The notes under the pieces were generated by a model, which saw only the letters and a list, made by a program, of their open reading frames with translations, did not search any database and was not told the origin of the DNA. Positions 46,120 through 55,578 of a stretch of 64,000 nt of DNA are shown here, one piece after another. A program made the position numbers and the translations under genes. Position 1 is the first letter of the stretch. Each line of letters starts with the position of its first letter. The stretch covers positions 62,001 through 126,000 of the forward strand of contig NZ_JABJXT010000001.1 in assembly GCF_013155295.1 (NCBI RefSeq). Direction: 5' to 3'. This stretch comes from Pseudogemmobacter hezensis (GTDB lineage: Bacteria > Pseudomonadota > Alphaproteobacteria > Rhodobacterales > Rhodobacteraceae).

Positions 46120-47051
46120 GTCACCCCGCGCAGACGGTCAGAGCGTCGCCGCAAAACCTCAAGCGTGGTCAGCAAGGCGATTGAGATCACCACAAGGATT
46201 GTCGCAACCGCCAGGATTGCCGGGCTGATTGCCTCACGGATCCCGTTCCACATCTGCCGCGGGATCGTTTGCTGCTCTGGCCCGGCGATGAACAGAACCG
46301 CTACCACCTCATCAAATGAGGTGACAAAGGCGAAGAGCGCGCCCGAGATCACCCCCGGCAGGATCAGCGGCATGATCACCTTGAAAAAGGTAGTGCGCGG
46401 GTTGGCGCCAAGGCTGGCCGAGGCCCGGATCAGCGACTGATCAAAGCCCGAAAGCGTCGCCGTCACCGTGATGATCACAAAGGGAATGCCAAGCGCCGCA
46501 TGCGCCATAATCACCCCGGTATAGGTCGAGGTCAGCCGCCAGGGCTGCGCCTCGCTGCCGCAGGTGATGCCAATCACGCCGCAGGGGTTCGAGTAGAAGA
46601 AGAACATCCCCGTCGCCACGATGATGATCGGCACGATCATCGGCGAGATCAGAATGGCCATGATCAGCCGCCTGTAGGGCATCTCGGGGCGCGACAGACC
46701 AAGGGCTGCCAGCGTGCCCAGCACCGTTGACAGGATCGTCGCCCAGAACCCGATGATCACCGAGTTTTTCGCAGCCTTCACCCAGACCGCATTGGCCCAC
46801 ATGTCTGACCAGCCGCCCCCCTCGGACTGCATGCCCTTGGTCACCAGCTCGTTATACCAGCGCAGGCTGTAGCCCTCTGGATCCAGCGTCAGCATTTTGC
46901 TGGTGAAGGTGAAATAGGGTTCGGCGTTGAAGGAAAGCGGGATGATCACCAGGATCGGCGCGATCAGGAAGATGAAGATCAGCGTGCAGATCACCAGGTA
47001 GGTGTAATACCAGATACGCTCAAGCGGGTCGGCATAGGACGGAAGGGCCAT
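46110..47051 (-). CDS. Polyamine-type ABC transporter permease (PotC-like)
   Basis: The 313-aa product has six or more membrane helices and the ABC permease EAA loop in RASASLGANPRTTFFKVIMPLILPG. It starts with about 20 residues before the first helix. Homology points to the spermidine/putrescine (PotC/PotI) branch, but related systems carry other compounds. It is the last gene of the ATPase - binding protein - DUF2314 - permease - permease cluster. The stop lies within a hairpin. Confidence 0.88.
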   Translation of the reverse strand: MALPSYADPLERIWYYTYLVICTLIFIFLIAPILVIIPLSFNAEPYFTFTSKMLTLDPEGYSLRWYNELVTKGMQSEGGGWSDMWANAVWVKAAKNSVIIGFWATILSTVLGTLAALGLSRPEMPYRRLIMAILISPMIVPIIIVATGMFFFYSNPCGVIGITCGSEAQPWRLTSTYTGVIMAHAALGIPFVIITVTATLSGFDQSLIRASASLGANPRTTFFKVIMPLILPGVISGALFAFVTSFDEVVAVLFIAGPEQQTIPRQMWNGIREAISPAILAVATILVVISIALLTTLEVLRRRSDRLRGVTGR

Positions 47052-47068
47052 GTCTCTTTATCTCCTTC

Positions 47069-48316
47069 TCAGCCGAGTTTCAGCTTGTCGATGCCGATCA
47101 GGCGATCATAAAGCCAGTAAAGCACCAGCACGCCCGCCAGCAGCATCGCCGCCAGCGCCGCCGCCTGGCTCCAGTTTGATTTGGTCATATGGAACTGGAT
47201 CTGGTTCGAGAAAAGCTGCCCATCGGCGCCCCCAACCAGCGCTGGCGTGATGTAATAGCCGACCGCCAGGATGAACACCAACAGCACCCCTGCCCCGATC
47301 CCCGGCAGCGTTTGCGGCAGGTAGATGCGGCGGAAGGTGGTCCAGGACGTGGCCCCCAGCGAGCGCGCGGCGCGGGCATAGCTGGGCGGGATCACCCGCA
47401 TCACCGAGTAAAGCGGCAGCACCATGAAGGGCAGCAGAATATGCACCATCACGATAATGGTGCCGGTCTGATTGTAGATCATCGCCAGCCGGCCGGATTC
47501 GTCGATGATCCCCAGCGAGACCAGCACCGAATTCACCACACCCTGCCCCTGCAACAGCACAATCCATGAGGTGGTCCGCACCAGAAGCGAGGTCCAGAAC
47601 GGCAGCAGCACCAGGATCATCAGCAGATTGGCCTTCGCCATCGGCAGCGTCGCCAGCATATGCGCGACCGGGAAGGCCAGCAGCAGACAGATCCCGGTAA
47701 TCACCGCCGACAAAAGGAATGTCTTGACGTAGAGCCAGAGATAGACCCGGTTCGTCTCGGCCACTTTTTCCACCCCGCCATCGGCCGAGCGCTGCATATC
47801 CAGCCCCGTCAGATAGAAATCGGTGGTCCAGGGCGAGGCTGCCTCGCGCATGGCGACCCAGATCAGCGGCTCGCCCCATTTGCGGTCTGCGGCCAGCAGC
47901 GCCTCTTTGAAAGGCGGGGTCAGATCATCGGCATTTCGCGCCGATGCGGTGAAAAGCGAGCGCGTGCCCGGCACCGAATAATTGATCCGCGTTCCGGCCT
48001 CGCCAGCCAGACGGTTCTCCTTCATCAGCACCAGATCGGCGGCAAGCGCGGCATAGGCCGCCTCATCGGGGGCGGTACCCTGCGGGTTTGCATCGAACCA
48101 GGCCGCCAGATTGGGCGAGGTTTTCGAGAAGCCGTCATGATAGACCGAGCGTTGCAGCATCTGGCCAATCGGAATTGCAAAGGTCAGCAGAATGAACAGC
48201 AAAAGCGGCAGCACCAGCAGGAAAGCCCGCCGCTTTGCCCGCGACTGCGCTTTGGCCAGCGCCGCCTTCAGCGGGCGGCCATCTGCGGTGGTAAGGGGGG
48301 CGGTCGTCTCTGCCAT
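47069..48316 (-). CDS. Polyamine-type ABC permease (PotB-like) with large periplasmic insert
   Basis: The 415-aa product has a first membrane helix at about 33-50, then an insert of about 130 residues (58-190), then the normal five-helix permease core. The EAA loop is ARAARSLGATSWTTFRRIYLPQTLPG. PotB is normally about 285 aa, so the insert accounts for the extra length. By topology the insert should be periplasmic, where it could touch the binding protein or the exported DUF2314 protein encoded upstream. The 205 bp between this gene and DUF2314 holds no gene; it contains a CTGGGGCCCCAG palindrome near 48467-48478. Confidence 0.86.
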   Translation of the reverse strand: MAETTAPLTTADGRPLKAALAKAQSRAKRRAFLLVLPLLLFILLTFAIPIGQMLQRSVYHDGFSKTSPNLAAWFDANPQGTAPDEAAYAALAADLVLMKENRLAGEAGTRINYSVPGTRSLFTASARNADDLTPPFKEALLAADRKWGEPLIWVAMREAASPWTTDFYLTGLDMQRSADGGVEKVAETNRVYLWLYVKTFLLSAVITGICLLLAFPVAHMLATLPMAKANLLMILVLLPFWTSLLVRTTSWIVLLQGQGVVNSVLVSLGIIDESGRLAMIYNQTGTIIVMVHILLPFMVLPLYSVMRVIPPSYARAARSLGATSWTTFRRIYLPQTLPGIGAGVLLVFILAVGYYITPALVGGADGQLFSNQIQFHMTKSNWSQAAALAAMLLAGVLVLYWLYDRLIGIDKLKLG

Positions 48317-48521
48317 GCTTGTTCCTCAGGTATTCATGCGGTCGTCACGGCGATCCTGGCCTTGTGCGCCCTGGGCCCCGACCACCCCCCGCATGAAGCT
48401 GCGGGGATGCTGTCATTCGGTCTTGCCGCGCCCAAAGCGGCGCAGTCATCTGTCGCTACGGGCCGCCTGGGGCCCCAGTCGGCATAAGGCCACCAAAGCC
48501 TGGCCAGGCTTTGCAGTCTCT

Positions 48522-49064
48522 TTACTCTTCGGGCAGCGGCGCGAATGTGACGCCGATCTCGGCCCGCTCGGCCTCACTCATCTGCGCCAGCATCACCCGG
48601 GTCGTATAGCTGCCCTCGACCGAGCCATCCTCGCGGTAAAGCATCCAGTCGCTGATCTGCGCCACCGGAACCACGGCGATATCGCCCATCTCTCCGGTGA
48701 ATCCCTGCGGCTGATTGGCAAAACGGCCAAGGACGGTGTCGCCCTCGATCCGCTCGACGCCGACCCAGATATGCTCAACCTCTGTGTCGCCCCATTCGGT
48801 CGGATGCGCCCATTTCACCATATAGTCGCTGCCCGACAGATCAGCGGCGGCGGCACGCTGCAAAAAGCCCGGCAGGCTTTTCTTCGCATCTTCGATCGCC
48901 TTGTTCATCGCGGCGTCGCCCGCCTCAAAGACAGTCACCTCATCGGCGGCTGCAGGGCCAGTCTGGGCAACAAGCGCGCTAAGCGCGGATGCCCCCAGCA
49001 GGCTGGCTGCGAACAGGGTAGCCCTGAACCGGGTTGCAAGATCCGTTACAAACGCTGCGCTCAC
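48522..49064 (-). CDS. Exported DUF2314-domain protein
   Basis: The 180-aa product has a signal peptide (cleavage near AAADE, residue about 40). The DUF2314 domain follows, with VKWAHPTEWGDTEVEHIWVGV, GRFANQPQGFTGEMGDIAV and QISDWMLY. The family has no known biochemical function. It lies between the binding protein and the permeases of a polyamine-type ABC operon, and shares their strand with short gaps, so it is probably co-transcribed. Whether it belongs to the transporter is inference. Confidence 0.82.
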   Translation of the reverse strand: MSAAFVTDLATRFRATLFAASLLGASALSALVAQTGPAAADEVTVFEAGDAAMNKAIEDAKKSLPGFLQRAAAADLSGSDYMVKWAHPTEWGDTEVEHIWVGVERIEGDTVLGRFANQPQGFTGEMGDIAVVPVAQISDWMLYREDGSVEGSYTTRVMLAQMSEAERAEIGVTFAPLPEE

Positions 49065-49124
49065 AATGGCACCTTTACCTGTGGGAAATGGCCACGGAGT
49101 TCGCCTCCGTGGCCAGGGAAAGCT

Positions 49125-50204
49125 TCAGTTAGAGACCAGCCATGCGTTGTAGCGCTCGCCCAGTTCGGTGTCGCGGTCGACCCAGAAATCGAGATCAGAA
49201 CCAAGCGCATTGGTCATGTTCTCAGGCGAGGTCGGCAGGTTCGGCGACATCGGCACATCGGTTCCGAACACATTGCCAACCAGCGGTGCAGAGGACTTAC
49301 GGGGCGGGCCGTAAGAGATATATTCGGCGGCCTTGGCCAGCGGCTCGGACGAGGTGGCGAATTTCACGAAATCAAGCGCGGCCGCCTCATTCGGGGCCCC
49401 TTTCGGGATCACATAGCCTTCCCATTCAAAGACCTGGCCGTCCCAGATGATCTTGAAGGGTTTGTTCTCGGCCACCGCGGCGTTGTAGATCCGGCCGTTC
49501 CAGCCCATGGTCATGGTGACTTCGCCATCCGCCAGCAGCTGCGGCGGCTGTGCGCCTGCTTCCCAGAACACCGCATCTTTCTTGATGGTGTCCAGTTTGG
49601 CGAAGGCGCGGTCCTGGCCCTCGGGGGTTTCCAGCAGGGCATAGACGTCAGCTGCGGGCACGCCGTCGGCCATCAGCGCCATTTCCAGCGTTGCTTTGGC
49701 GCCTTTTTTCACGCCGCGCTTGCCGGGGAATTTCTCAAGATCGAAGAAATCGGCAATCGTGGTCGGGCCCGCACCTTCGGGGAATTTCGAGGCATCATAG
49801 GCCACGACGGTCGAGAAGATATCGGTCGGGATCATACATTCGGTCAGGGTGCCGGCGATAAAGTCATCGGTCGCGGCCGTGCCATCAGCGCCCGCAGGCA
49901 GCGCGGCGGCGTCGATCGGGATGATCAGGCCTTCGTCGCAAAGACGCACCGCATCCGCGATCTCGACCGAGGCCACGTCGATGGTGACATTGCCCGCATC
50001 GACCTGCGCCTTGATCGGCGTGGCCGGATTGTCGGCATCGACCGAGTTCACCTTGATGCCGCTTTGCGCAGCGAAAGGCTTCAGATAGGCCTCTGTCTGG
50101 CTGTGGGTATAGGCGCCGCCCCAACCCATAACGGTGATTTCCTGCGCCATTGCAGGCAGCGCAAAGCCGCCAAGCGCGGTGGAGAGGACGAGCAATTTCT
50201 TCAT
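49125..50204 (-). CDS. Polyamine-type ABC transporter substrate-binding protein
   Basis: The 359-aa product has a signal peptide (MKKLLVLSTALGGFALPAMAQ region, cut after AMA). The mature part is a PotD/PotF-like binding protein with EITVMGWGGAYTHSQTEAY and MGWNGRIYNAAV. ATG 50204 has GGGAG 8 bp upstream; an ATG 27 bp earlier is less likely. Substrate could be a polyamine or a related cation or small organic molecule; the ligand-contact residues cannot be judged safely here. The gap to the ATPase is 165 bp and may hold a second promoter. Confidence 0.9.
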   Translation of the reverse strand: MKKLLVLSTALGGFALPAMAQEITVMGWGGAYTHSQTEAYLKPFAAQSGIKVNSVDADNPATPIKAQVDAGNVTIDVASVEIADAVRLCDEGLIIPIDAAALPAGADGTAATDDFIAGTLTECMIPTDIFSTVVAYDASKFPEGAGPTTIADFFDLEKFPGKRGVKKGAKATLEMALMADGVPAADVYALLETPEGQDRAFAKLDTIKKDAVFWEAGAQPPQLLADGEVTMTMGWNGRIYNAAVAENKPFKIIWDGQVFEWEGYVIPKGAPNEAAALDFVKFATSSEPLAKAAEYISYGPPRKSSAPLVGNVFGTDVPMSPNLPTSPENMTNALGSDLDFWVDRDTELGERYNAWLVSN

Positions 50205-50369
50205 TTCAGTCTCCCGTGTTGGTTGGTTCAACCCCGTAATGCGGGGAAATGGCTGGGCCGGATGCGGATCTGAACGCCCGCTTTAAAGGCCCGAATTATC
50301 GTCGCGCGCTGCCCTGGCCCGCAGCCTGAGGTACGGGCAGGGCTGTGGCCCGCCCGCGGGCGCCGCCGG

Positions 50370-51473
50370 TCAAATCGCGTCCAATGCGCGTGCATCCTGC
50401 GGATGCCAGCCGATGCGGATCTTTTCGCCCGGGTTCAGCCGGGTCTGGCCCAGCGTATTGCGGCATTTCAGCACGAAATCATCGCTGCCCGCGACCCGCA
50501 TCCGGGTGCGCAGGATGTCACCCATATAGATCACCTCCAGCACCTCAGCATCAAGGCCATGCGCCCCTGCGGGCATCAGCTCGGGCTTGAACTCGATCCG
50601 TTCCGGGCGGATCGAGACCAGGGTCTTTTGCCCTTTGGCCGAGACATTGACGGGCGTTGCATCGATCAGCTCGCCCGTTTCCAGCCGGACCAGCGCCTTG
50701 CCCTCAGCGATCTCTTCGACAGTGCCGGGCAGTTTGTTGTTCTCGCCGATGAACTGCGCGACAAAACTGTTTTCGGGCCGTTCATAAAGATCGGCGGGCG
50801 GCGCAAGCTGCTGGATGCGGCCGTCATTAAAGACGGCGACGCGGTCAGACATGGTCAGCGCCTCGCCCTGATCATGGGTCACATAGACGACCGTGATGCC
50901 AAGGCTTTCATGCAACCGCTTGATTTCAAACTGCATATGTTCGCGCAGCTGCTTATCCAAAGCGCCCAGCGGCTCATCCATCAGGACCAGTTTCGGATCG
51001 AACACCAGCGCCCGCGCCAGCGCGATCCGCTGCTGCTGCCCGCCTGACAGCTGCGCCGGGCGACGGTTGGCGAAAGCGCCCATCTGCACCATATCAAGGG
51101 CGCGTTTGATGCGGGTCTCGCGCTCATCCTTGCCCATGCCGCGCACTTCAAGTGGGAAGGAAAGGTTCTCACCCACCGTCATATGCGGGAAAAGCGCGTA
51201 ATTCTGGAAGACCATGCCGATGCCACGCTTATGCGGCGGCACCTGATTGATCGGGCGACCATCCAGGCGGATCTCACCATGGGTTGCAGTTTCAAACCCG
51301 GCCAGCATCATCAGACAGGTGGTTTTGCCAGAGCCCGACGGCCCAAGCATGGTCAGAAACTCACCCTCGGCAATGTTGAGATTCAGGTCTTTGACCACCA
51401 GCGAGACGCCATCATAGCTTTTCTGAACATGCTCGAAAGCGACGAAGGCGTTGTTACCCGAAACTGAGGTCAC
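50370..51473 (-). CDS. Polyamine-type ABC transporter ATPase (PotA-like)
   Basis: The 367-aa product has Walker A GPSGSGKTT, signature LSGGQQQRIALARAL, Walker B LVLMDEPLGALD and a C-terminal TOBE-like domain (about 290-360). GTG 51473 has GGGAG 6 bp upstream; the upstream open frame is not conserved-looking. It is the first gene of its operon, with the binding protein, DUF2314 gene and two permeases following on the minus strand. Confidence 0.92.
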   Translation of the reverse strand: MTSVSGNNAFVAFEHVQKSYDGVSLVVKDLNLNIAEGEFLTMLGPSGSGKTTCLMMLAGFETATHGEIRLDGRPINQVPPHKRGIGMVFQNYALFPHMTVGENLSFPLEVRGMGKDERETRIKRALDMVQMGAFANRRPAQLSGGQQQRIALARALVFDPKLVLMDEPLGALDKQLREHMQFEIKRLHESLGITVVYVTHDQGEALTMSDRVAVFNDGRIQQLAPPADLYERPENSFVAQFIGENNKLPGTVEEIAEGKALVRLETGELIDATPVNVSAKGQKTLVSIRPERIEFKPELMPAGAHGLDAEVLEVIYMGDILRTRMRVAGSDDFVLKCRNTLGQTRLNPGEKIRIGWHPQDARALDAI

Positions 51474-51927
51474 GCAAGTCTCCCTGATATTTATTGGCAG
51501 CCTGGCTGCTCTCTTGCCTCTGACGTAAGCAAATGCCGCAGCGCATTGCAACGCCCAAGTCACAAGAGCCGCATCCAACCGGAATGACAGCGCTAACACA
51601 GGAAAAACGCCTGCCGCCCGGGCGATAGCCAGGAAATTATGCAATTTCGCCGCCAGAAGCCGGCGCGGCGCGGCGGGCGCATTGCACAGATTTTGGGCAT
51701 GTGGTTGATTCTCCAGGCGTTAATGAAACGCCACCTGGCGCATCACGCCCGGGGGGCGGCCCTGTTGGTGGCAGCTGCGCCCGTCAAGTGGGGGCCCCGT
51801 CAAGCGGGGCCGCCAGTCAAGCGGGGCCGCCCAGCTCTGCCTTGCCTGCCCATTTCCCCTGCCCGCCCAGGCCTCTTTGCCGCCAATTTCCCTTGCGACT
51901 CGCACCGAGCCGACCTATGGCGAAGCC
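51474..51927. other. Divergent gap before guaA with a 17-bp tandem repeat
   Basis: No gene is supported here. Three tandem units GTCAAGTGGGGGCCCC, GTCAAGCGGGGCCGCCA and GTCAAGCGGGGCCGCCC lie at 51783-51832. The left part carries the ABC operon promoter and the right part that of guaA. Confidence 0.7.
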
Positions 51928-53499
51928 ATGACCCAGCCCCTGATCTCCCAGCCTCAGCGCCTCCTCATCATCGACTTCGGTTCGCAAGTCACCCAGCTCA
52001 TCGCCCGCCGTCTGCGCGAGCTGAGCGTGTATTGCGAAATCCACCCCTATCAAAGCGTCACCGACGCCTTCCTGAAGGACTTCGCGCCAAAGGCCGTGAT
52101 CCTGTCGGGCGGCCCGGATTCGGTGACCCGTGAGGGCAGCCCCCGCGCGCCCGAGGGCCTCTGGACGGCGGGCATCCCCGTCCTTGGCATCTGCTATGGT
52201 CAGCAGACCATGATGCAGCAACTGGGCGGCCTGGTCGAATCCGGCCATGGCACCGCCGAGTTTGGCCGCGCCTTCGTGACCCGCAAAGGCCCCGACCTCG
52301 AGATCCTCGACGGCTGGTTCCAGGCCGGCGACGAGCAGGTCTGGATGTCGCACGGCGACCATGTCTCGAAGATCGCACCGGGCTTTGAGGTCTATGGCAC
52401 CTCGCCCAATGCGCCCTTTGCGATCACCGCCGATCCCGCGCGCCGCTTCTATGCCGTGCAGTTCCACCCCGAGGTGCACCACACCCCCAAAGGCGCGAAA
52501 CTCTATGAGAATTTCGTGCGTCTGGCGGGCTTTACCGGCGACTGGACGATGGCGGGCTACCGCGAAGAGGCCATCGCCAAAATCCGCGCCCAGGTCGGCG
52601 ACAAACAGGTGATCTGCGGCCTTTCTGGCGGCGTTGACAGCTCGGTCGCGGCGATCCTGATCCATGAGGCAATCGGCGACCAGCTGACCTGCGTCTTTGT
52701 CGACCACGGCCTCTTGCGCAAGAACGAGGCGGCGGAAGTCGTCAAAATGTTCCGCGACAACTACAAGATCAAACTGATCGCGGCGGATGAATCGGATCTG
52801 TTCCTGAATGCCCTCGAAGGCATCTCAGACCCCGAGGTCAAACGCAAAACCATCGGCCGCCTCTTCATCGAGGTGTTCCAGAAATACGCGAACCAGATCG
52901 AGGGCGCAGAGTTCCTGGCCCAGGGCACCCTTTACCCCGATGTGATCGAATCCGTCTCCTTCTCGGGCGGCCCTTCGGTCACCATCAAATCGCACCACAA
53001 CGTCGGCGGCCTGCCGGAAAAGATGGGCCTGAAACTGGTCGAACCGCTGCGCGAGCTGTTCAAGGACGAAGTCCGCGCTTTGGGCCGCGAGCTGGGCCTG
53101 CCCGCATCGTTCATCGGCCGCCACCCCTTCCCCGGCCCGGGCCTTGCGATCCGCTGCCCGGGCGAGATCACCCGCGAGAAACTGGCCATCCTGCGCGAGG
53201 CCGACGCCGTCTATATCGACCAGATCCGCAAACACGGCCTCTATGATGAGATCTGGCAGGCCTTTGCCGCGATCCTGCCGATGAAAACCGTGGGCGTGAT
53301 GGGCGACGGGCGCACCTATGACTACGCTGTCTCGATCCGCGCGGTCACATCCGTTGACGGCATGACCGCCGACACCTACCCCTTCACGCATGACTTCCTC
53401 GGCGAGACGATGACCCGCATCATCAATGAGGTGAAAGGCGTGAACCGTGTGTTCTACGACCTCACCTCAAAGCCGCCAGGCACGATCGAGCTGGAATAG
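51928..53499 (+). CDS. guaA: GMP synthase (glutamine-hydrolysing)
   Basis: GuaA turns XMP into GMP. The 523-aa product has the class-I amidotransferase domain ([13 protein letters not shown]-like nucleophile in [17 protein letters not shown]), the PP-loop SGGVDSSVA and the C-terminal dimer domain ending [12 protein letters not shown] 51928 ([20 protein letters not shown]) is the family start; an upstream ATG at 51877 is unlikely. A strong terminator follows. Confidence 0.97.
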   Translation: MTQPLISQPQRLLIIDFGSQVTQLIARRLRELSVYCEIHPYQSVTDAFLKDFAPKAVILSGGPDSVTREGSPRAPEGLWTAGIPVLGICYGQQTMMQQLGGLVESGHGTAEFGRAFVTRKGPDLEILDGWFQAGDEQVWMSHGDHVSKIAPGFEVYGTSPNAPFAITADPARRFYAVQFHPEVHHTPKGAKLYENFVRLAGFTGDWTMAGYREEAIAKIRAQVGDKQVICGLSGGVDSSVAAILIHEAIGDQLTCVFVDHGLLRKNEAAEVVKMFRDNYKIKLIAADESDLFLNALEGISDPEVKRKTIGRLFIEVFQKYANQIEGAEFLAQGTLYPDVIESVSFSGGPSVTIKSHHNVGGLPEKMGLKLVEPLRELFKDEVRALGRELGLPASFIGRHPFPGPGLAIRCPGEITREKLAILREADAVYIDQIRKHGLYDEIWQAFAAILPMKTVGVMGDGRTYDYAVSIRAVTSVDGMTADTYPFTHDFLGETMTRIINEVKGVNRVFYDLTSKPPGTIELE

Positions 53500-53510
53500 G
53501 CAAAGCACCC

Positions 53511-53536
53511 AAAGGCGCCCCATCGGGCGCCTTTTT
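53511..53536 (+). terminator. Rho-independent terminator of guaA
   Basis: Stem AAAGGCGCCC (53511-53520) / GGGCGCCTTT (53525-53534), loop CATC, then further T residues, 12 bp after the guaA stop. Confidence 0.92.
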
Positions 53537-53715
53537 CAATTCCGCGCGGTTCAAAAGAAACAACGCCCGCCCCCTGGCACGCGGCAGCAGCCGTCGCAGC
53601 GGCCTCAATGGCCGCGCCCGACGGCGGCCCCCATCCGACACCCCCCCCTTTGCCATTGCAGGGCCACAGCCTTGCGATTATTCCAATGGCCGAACCCGCG
53701 CAAAAAGGCCGTTTC

Positions 53716-54597
53716 ATGATCTATCCCTCCGGCGAAACCTATCTCGAAGCGAGCGAAAAGCGGGTCCTGCTTTTTGGGATGTCAGGGCTGGGCAAGACCT
53801 ATCTCTCAAACATGCTGCGCAACGCCCCCGCAGATCGCGGCGGCTGGTTCCATTACTCGGTCGATTACCGCATCGGCACCCGCTATATGGGCGAATATAT
53901 CGCTGACAACTTCAAACGCGAGGCGATGAAAGTGCCGCTCCTGCGCGAGCTGCTGATGTCGGATTCCGTCTATATCGCCTCGAATATCACCTTCAACAAT
54001 CTCGCGCCCCTCTCAACCTATCTCGGCAAGCCGGGCGATCCGGCCAAAGGCGGCCTGCCCTTTGCTGAGTATATGAAACGCCAGGATCAGCACCGCCAGG
54101 CCGAGATCGACGCCACCCTCGACACCCGCCCCTTCATCGCCCGCGCGGGCGATCTTTACGGCTATCGCAACTTTGTCTGCGACACCTCGGGCTCGGTCTG
54201 TGAGGTGGTCAATCCATGGGATCCGCAGGATCCGGTGCTGTCGCAGCTGTCGAAAACCCTGCTGATGGTCTGGATCAAAGGCTCTGACGCCCATACCGAA
54301 GAACTGGTCCGCCGCTTTGACCGCGCGCCAAAGCCGATGTATTACCAGCCCGATTTCCTGACCCGCATGTGGGAAGAATATCGCACCAGCCATAACGTCA
54401 CCGAAGACAGCTGCGACCCCGACCATTTCGTGCGCTGGACCTATGCAAAGGCGCTGGCCCATCGTCAGCCCCGCTATGCCGCGATGGCCGAATGGGGTGT
54501 CACCGTCACCGCCGAAGAGGTCGCTCTGGTCAAAAGCCCCGCAGATTTCGACGCTTTGATCGCCCGCGCCATTGACCGCAAGGCCCCCGACGCCTAG
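53716..54597 (+). CDS. P-loop ATPase of unknown function
   Basis: The 293-aa product begins MIYPSGETYLEASEKRVLLFGMSGLGKT, whose end is a Walker A motif, followed by YLSNMLRN. The rest resembles no transporter or kinase that I can name; conserved-looking stretches are HYSVDYRIGTRYMGEYI, VCDTSGSVCEVV and MYYQPDFLTRMWEEY. ATG 53686 would add 10 residues. It is followed by metA after 42 bp and then ppk2, so the three may be co-transcribed. A nucleotide- or polyphosphate-linked role is possible but unproven. Confidence 0.75.
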   Translation: MIYPSGETYLEASEKRVLLFGMSGLGKTYLSNMLRNAPADRGGWFHYSVDYRIGTRYMGEYIADNFKREAMKVPLLRELLMSDSVYIASNITFNNLAPLSTYLGKPGDPAKGGLPFAEYMKRQDQHRQAEIDATLDTRPFIARAGDLYGYRNFVCDTSGSVCEVVNPWDPQDPVLSQLSKTLLMVWIKGSDAHTEELVRRFDRAPKPMYYQPDFLTRMWEEYRTSHNVTEDSCDPDHFVRWTYAKALAHRQPRYAAMAEWGVTVTAEEVALVKSPADFDALIARAIDRKAPDA

Positions 54598-54639
54598 GTC
54601 AGGTTCTTCCCGCAAACAGGCGAAATTCAAGGAAAAGCC

Positions 54640-55557
54640 ATGCCGATCACCCTGCCAGAGACCCTTCCCGCCTACCGCGTCCTGCAAGACGAGGGCGTGA
54701 TGGTCATGTCGCCCGAGCGCGCGGCGCGGCAGGATATTCGGCCTTTGAAAATCGGCCTGCTCAATCTGATGCCGAAAAAGATCCAGACCGAGAACCAGTT
54801 CGCGCGTCTGATCGGGGCCACGCCTTTGCAGATCGACCTTTCACTGATCCGCATGTCTGAACATCAGACCAAAAACACCGCCGCCGAACATATGGAGACC
54901 TTTTACCGCCCCTTCCAGGAGGTAAAGGATGAGAAATTCGACGGGCTGATCATTACCGGCGCCCCGATTGAACATCTGGAATTCGACCAGGTCACCTATT
55001 GGGAGGAATTGCGCCAGGTCTTTGACTGGACACAGACCAATGTCCATTCCACCTTTGGCGTCTGCTGGGGCGGGATGGCAATGATCAACCATTTTCACGG
55101 CGTCAAAAAACACATCCTGCCGCAAAAGGCCTTTGGCTGTTTCCTGCAGGACAATGTCGCCCCCGCCTCGCATTATCTGCGTGGATTTTCGGATGACTGT
55201 TTTATCCCGGTCTCGCGCTGGACCGAAATGAAACGTGAGGAAATCGAAGGGGTTGACGGGATGAAAATCTTGCTCGACAGCAAAGAGACCGGCCCCTGCC
55301 TGGTCGAGGATGAAAAGCGGCGTGCACTTTATATATTCAATCATTTTGAATATGAAAATGACACGCTGAAGCAGGAATATGACCGAGACGTGGCCAATGG
55401 CACCCCGATCAATGTGCCTTCGCATTACTATCCCGGCAATGATCCCAGCCAGCGGCCGCGCAATCGCTGGCGCAGCCATGCGCATCTGCTTTATGGCAAC
55501 TGGATCAATGAAATCTATCAGACCACACATTTTGACATGGATAAAATCGGCCGCTGA
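54640..55557 (+). CDS. metA: MetA-family homoserine O-acyltransferase, probably acetyl-CoA specific
   Basis: MetA activates homoserine for methionine synthesis. The 305-aa product has nucleophile Cys142 (GVCWGG), His235 and Glu237 (FNHFE). Residue 111 is Glu (GAPIEHLEF). In this family Glu111 goes with acetyl-CoA and Gly111, as in E. coli, with succinyl-CoA, so this enzyme is predicted to make O-acetylhomoserine despite the usual MetA label. A GGAAAAGCC stretch precedes ATG 54640. No SAM riboswitch fits in the 42-bp gap upstream. Confidence 0.93.
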   Translation: MPITLPETLPAYRVLQDEGVMVMSPERAARQDIRPLKIGLLNLMPKKIQTENQFARLIGATPLQIDLSLIRMSEHQTKNTAAEHMETFYRPFQEVKDEKFDGLIITGAPIEHLEFDQVTYWEELRQVFDWTQTNVHSTFGVCWGGMAMINHFHGVKKHILPQKAFGCFLQDNVAPASHYLRGFSDDCFIPVSRWTEMKREEIEGVDGMKILLDSKETGPCLVEDEKRRALYIFNHFEYENDTLKQEYDRDVANGTPINVPSHYYPGNDPSQRPRNRWRSHAHLLYGNWINEIYQTTHFDMDKIGR

Positions 55558-55578
55558 GGCCGTATAAAGGGGCGCGAC

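Noticed and set aside
48192-50273. A 693-codon plus-strand open frame
   Set aside because: It lies antisense to the permease, DUF2314 and binding-protein genes, which have clear domains and ribosome sites.
54598-54639. SAM riboswitch before metA
   Set aside because: Only 42 bp separate metA from the upstream gene, too little for SAM-II plus its expression platform.
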